The position numbers were made by a program, and so were the translations under genes. Positions 61,190 to 64,000 of a DNA stretch of 64,000 nt are shown here, one piece after another. How positions within the stretch are numbered: the stretch's first letter is position 1; each line of letters opens with the position of its first letter. Origin of the DNA: Chloroflexi bacterium HGW-Chloroflexi-3 (GTDB lineage Bacteria; Chloroflexota; Anaerolineae; Anaerolineales; Anaerolineaceae); the NCBI GenBank assembly GCA_002842045.1, contig PHBX01000009.1, positions 62,001 through 126,000 on the forward strand, written 5' to 3'. The notes under the pieces were generated by a model. That model did no database searches. It worked only from the letters and a program-made list of their open reading frames with translations, and had not been told where the DNA came from.

Positions 61190-61991
61190 GCGTTTTCTCC
61201 CGTCGATATTTTTCGGATAAGGCGGCAGCCCCAGGTCCCAGATAGGCTTCAATCACGCGCGGATTCGCCTGGATTTCTTTAGGATTCCCCTCGGCAATCT
61301 TTTGTCCATAATCCAGTACAGAAATCTGATCAGAAATGTTCATCACCACGCGCATGTCATGTTCGATCAGGATGATCGTGATTCCCAGATCATCACGGAT
61401 GTGGCAGATAAAATCTTTCATCTCATCAGTTTCTTGCGGATTCATCCCTGCAGTGGGTTCATCCAGCAATAATAATTTGGGCTGGTTGGCTAATGCACGC
61501 GCAATTTCCAATCTGCGTTGGGCACCATAAGGTAAATTGAGCGCGAGATTATCTCCCAAACCTGCCAAACCTACATAATGCAATAGTCGACTGGCTTCAT
61601 TGATCACGTATTTCTGTTCTTTCTGGTAATCTGGTGTTTTTAACATCGCTGTCATCCAGCCATGTTTAAGATGAGGTTCAAAACCCACCATTACATTCTC
61701 TACAGCAGACATATTTTTAAACAAGCGAATATTCTGGTAGGTTCGGGCAATCCCCATGGCTGCCACCTTATCAGTAAGCATACCTTGGATCTTACGCCCA
61801 TTAAACAAAACATCTCCGATTTCTGGTGTGTAAAATCCAGAAATGCAGTTGAACAATGTTGTCTTTCCAGCGCCATTTGGGCCAATAATGCTGGCAATCG
61901 AACCTTCTGGAACGATGAGATCAACTTTATTTACTGCTACCAGACCACCAAAGATTTTTGAAACCTGACGAGCTTCCAGTACCATTTTCAT
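61179..61991 (-). CDS. livG: Branched-chain amino acid ABC transporter ATP-binding protein
   Basis: 270 residues. Opens with VLEARQVSKIFGGLVAVNKVDL; Walker A GPNGAGKTT, AFRTYQN-like motif (ARTYQNIRLF), signature LPYGAQRRLEIARA, Walker B LLLDEPTAGMN, H-loop LIEHDM, and the C-terminal LivG tail (VIEAYLGPG). Start ATG 61991 overlaps the livM stop by 4 bases. Acts with LivF, LivM and LivH. Confidence 0.95.
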   Translation of the reverse strand: MKMVLEARQVSKIFGGLVAVNKVDLIVPEGSIASIIGPNGAGKTTLFNCISGFYTPEIGDVLFNGRKIQGMLTDKVAAMGIARTYQNIRLFKNMSAVENVMVGFEPHLKHGWMTAMLKTPDYQKEQKYVINEASRLLHYVGLAGLGDNLALNLPYGAQRRLEIARALANQPKLLLLDEPTAGMNPQETDEMKDFICHIRDDLGITIILIEHDMRVVMNISDQISVLDYGQKIAEGNPKEIQANPRVIEAYLGPGAAALSEKYRREKTHDA

Positions 61992-63559
61992 TTTTCACCT
62001 CCAGCGGTAGCAGGCAAGGGTACCGGTTCATTATCCTGTCCGACAGGCACCTCCAGTTTGGGTCGTCTGGCTGGCCATAACCCCTCAGGTCGGATGATCA
62101 TCATCACTACCAGCAATGCGCCAAAAACCAATAAACGGTAACTTTCTAACTCTCTAAGAATCTCTGGTAATCCTTTTAGGGTAAAGGCTCCCAAAACAAC
62201 ACCCGGGATACTGCCCATACCGCCTACAATCACCAAAACCAGCACGTTAATTGAGACCATTAAGGCATGATCTTCGGGACCGGTGAATTGGTTACGCGAA
62301 GCAAACAATGCACCTCCCAATCCCGCAAAAGCAGCGCCCAGGGATAGTGCTAATAGTTTGTATTTTTGGGTATCAACGCCCGTAGCCTGAGCGACCGTTT
62401 CATCCTGGCTAATCGCCAACCAGGCTCGCCCAATACTGGATTCCTGCCAGCGTTTTGCCAGGAAGATGGAGAGCAGAACCGCTAGGATAATCAAATACAT
62501 AAAGTCAACATCGGACGTGAAAGACCGTCCGAATAGAGTGGGACCGGCAATATTTCGCACACCCCGTGGCCCCATGGTAAAGTCTTTTAAGATATCGCTT
62601 TTTAACAAAATACGAATGATTTCGCCAAATCCCAGGGTCACGATGGCCAAATAATCACCTCGCAAACGCAAAATAGGCAATCCAATTAAGATACCCGATA
62701 ACGCCGCAGCAACAACAGAAACAGCCAGTGCAATCCAGAAATTCCAGACCAGATTATGGGGTTCGGGGGATGTTGTCAGAGCAAATGTATAAGCGCCAAT
62801 AGCAAAGAAAGCAACATAACCCAAAACCAGTTGACCGGAAAGACCAACAATGATATTCAAGCCCAGCCCTAATAACACATAAATGCCAACTGTACCCATC
62901 ACGTAATTCCAATATGCCCCCCAGGTACGTGGTAGTAAAACCAACAAGAGCAGCACAATACCCATCAGCACATAAGTGACATAGGGATTTCCCTGTACCT
63001 TACCCAACCAGGTACTTTGAGACCATTTTTGAATCTTCGTTCGGTTAGTCCTTACCTGTTGCTGGCTTCTCTCACTTCCAAAAGCCAATAAACCACCAAC
63101 CAGCGCCATCAGGGTACTGAAGCCAACGTGGATTAATCCACCCAAGACGAGGCTCTGGTTGAAAAGGAAAAATTTGATTGAATCGGAAGAAAGCATGCTG
63201 AGATATTTACGCATGTCAGTTCCACGGGCATCCAACCCACCTACAACGAAACCATACAGCATAACCAGAACCCCAGCTGACAGTCCTGCTACAGCAGCAC
63301 GCATCAGCACTTTCGCCAGGGTCAGCGTTTCGTGCTTATCCTGACGTGAAGCTCGCCATCCATTCCAGATGCCCAGAAAACCCAGGAAAATGAAAAAGTT
63401 ACTGATTGAAGGGATTTGTCCAACACCAAGAGACTGTCCTAACACTTTCTGAATCAAACCTGAAAAAACAACGGTAAAACCAATTAATGCCAGGAAAATT
63501 ACGATAATACCAAACACCAGACCGCTTCCGGCGGATTTTTGTAAGGATTGTTTGTTCAT
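61988..63559 (-). CDS. livM: Branched-chain amino acid ABC transporter permease, long form
   Basis: 523 residues, longer than the usual LivM (~330-430). The C-terminal ~340 are a standard LivM permease (ILLGLGLNIIVGLSGQLVLG, LRLRGDYLAIVTLGFGEIIRI, SIGRAWLAISQDETVAQATGVD, GGMGSIPGVVLGA). The N-terminal ~180 add four to five membrane segments of unclear function. Start ATG 63559 overlaps the livH stop by 4 bases. A Pro/Glu-rich tail closes the protein. Confidence 0.92.
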   Translation of the reverse strand: MNKQSLQKSAGSGLVFGIIVIFLALIGFTVVFSGLIQKVLGQSLGVGQIPSISNFFIFLGFLGIWNGWRASRQDKHETLTLAKVLMRAAVAGLSAGVLVMLYGFVVGGLDARGTDMRKYLSMLSSDSIKFFLFNQSLVLGGLIHVGFSTLMALVGGLLAFGSERSQQQVRTNRTKIQKWSQSTWLGKVQGNPYVTYVLMGIVLLLLVLLPRTWGAYWNYVMGTVGIYVLLGLGLNIIVGLSGQLVLGYVAFFAIGAYTFALTTSPEPHNLVWNFWIALAVSVVAAALSGILIGLPILRLRGDYLAIVTLGFGEIIRILLKSDILKDFTMGPRGVRNIAGPTLFGRSFTSDVDFMYLIILAVLLSIFLAKRWQESSIGRAWLAISQDETVAQATGVDTQKYKLLALSLGAAFAGLGGALFASRNQFTGPEDHALMVSINVLVLVIVGGMGSIPGVVLGAFTLKGLPEILRELESYRLLVFGALLVVMMIIRPEGLWPARRPKLEVPVGQDNEPVPLPATAGGEK

Positions 63560-64000
63560 ACCTTCTCCTCCGAAAGTGCTTCACCTAATATTCCGGAAGG
63601 TCTGAAAATTAAGACCAGAATCAGGATTGAAAACGCGATCACATCCTTCAATTGGAAATCAATACCGAGAACAGCTGGTCCTAATGATTCGACAATTCCG
63701 AGGAACATACCACCCAACATGGCACCCGGTATATTACCAATCCCGCCCAATACCGCTGCCGTAAAAGCCTTAATGCCTGGCAAAAAGCCGACAAAATAAT
63801 TGAACAAACCATTGTGGATACCCCACATCACCCCCGCAGCGCCTGCCAGTGCGCCACTGATAACAAATGTGCGGCTGATGATCTGATCAACATTAATACC
63901 CATTAAGGCTGCAGTTTTCTTATCCTGCGCAACCGCGCGCATGGCGCGTCCCAATTTCGTACGTTGCACTAACACATAAAGCCCAACCATTAAAATTGCC
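63556..64000 (-). CDS. livH: Branched-chain amino acid ABC transporter permease LivH, C-terminal part
   Basis: The gene runs off the right edge, so only the C-terminal ~148 residues are visible. They hold the LivH landmarks TKLGRAMRAVAQDKKTAALMGI (EAA-like cytosolic loop), KAFTAAVLGGIGNIPGAMLGG and FRPSGILG near the end. Presumably preceded to the right by a periplasmic-type binding protein gene livJ/K, outside the window. Confidence 0.93.
   Translation of the reverse strand, partial: AILMVGLYVLVQRTKLGRAMRAVAQDKKTAALMGINVDQIISRTFVISGALAGAAGVMWGIHNGLFNYFVGFLPGIKAFTAAVLGGIGNIPGAMLGGMFLGIVESLGPAVLGIDFQLKDVIAFSILILVLIFRPSGILGEALSEEKV

Noticed and set aside
1..64000. General recoding of TGA in this genome
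   Set aside because: Many intact genes here end in TGA, and no other gene carries an internal in-frame TGA that I noticed.
1..64000. CRISPR arrays, insertion sequences, prophage
   Set aside because: No regularly spaced direct repeats, transposase or phage structural genes were seen.

Overview
The window looks like ordinary chromosome from an anaerobic, heterotrophic member of the Chloroflexota, most likely class Anaerolineae. This is inferred from gene content: many orphan lipoproteins and one-TM secreted proteins with Thr/Pro-rich linkers, an NBR1-type Ig lipoprotein, a KamA-like radical SAM protein, RNase J next to dnaA, a T-box ahead of pheST, and no recognisable outer-membrane genes. No IS element, prophage or CRISPR array was seen. 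Base composition is moderate and fairly even.

Layout. 1-4.4 kb: tail of an ABC-2-type permease, then a complete T-box leader controlling pheS-pheT. 4.5-7.6 kb: a frameshifted one-TM protein gene, a small secreted protein and an orphan sugar-type solute-binding lipoprotein. 7.6-7.8 kb: tRNA-Cys and tRNA-Gly. 7.9-11.4 kb: a three-gene minus-strand cassette of cobalamin-binding mutase-like protein, opine-dehydrogenase-like protein and kanamycin-nucleotidyltransferase-like protein; this is the best candidate for an undescribed pathway. 11.7-16.1 kb: a NUDIX hydrolase and an orphan chelatase AAA+ subunit, then a plus-strand signalling cluster (Roadblock, V4R, receiver with degenerate GGDEF, dolichol-phosphate-mannose-synthase-like GT2). 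16.2-20.4 kb: rsmA, a DUF348/G5/3D wall protein, tRNA-Phe and a RelA/SpoT homologue with an eroded synthetase domain. 20.5-27 kb: Gfo/Idh/MocA dehydrogenase, a cytochrome-b-like membrane protein, a HAD phosphatase, two secreted putative peptidases and an alpha/beta hydrolase.

27-36 kb: miaB, an M23 peptidase, an AAC(3)-like acetyltransferase, a GAF-PAS histidine kinase, a degenerate MBL-fold protein overlapping an asparaginase, endonuclease III, a NUDIX protein and an M55 D-aminopeptidase. 36-41 kb: FmdB-type zinc ribbon, a 46-residue membrane protein, DUF4173, LPG-synthase-TM and FAD amine-oxidase-like proteins. 41-45 kb: a 560-base AT-rich region with two families of short repeats, dnaA, a structured leader and rnj. 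45-53.7 kb: membrane and envelope functions (zinc ribbon-SH3, PfkB kinase, DUF4013, GNAT, phospholipid enzymes, LiaI/LiaF-like pair, DUF697 GTPase, GPH symporter). 54-60.4 kb: KamA-like protein, CE7 esterase, NBR1-Ig lipoprotein, YghO-like acetyltransferase, an M24 peptidase gene broken by an in-frame TGA, and a RelE/XRE toxin-antitoxin pair. 60.4-64 kb: livFGMH branched-chain amino acid ABC transporter, running off the right edge.

A recurrent theme is a -10 hexamer ending 6-8 bases before a start codon that has no Shine-Dalgarno sequence (seven genes on both strands), which suggests leaderless mRNAs beside strongly SD-led genes. All functional calls come from reading motifs and translated sequence by eye; no database search was run.
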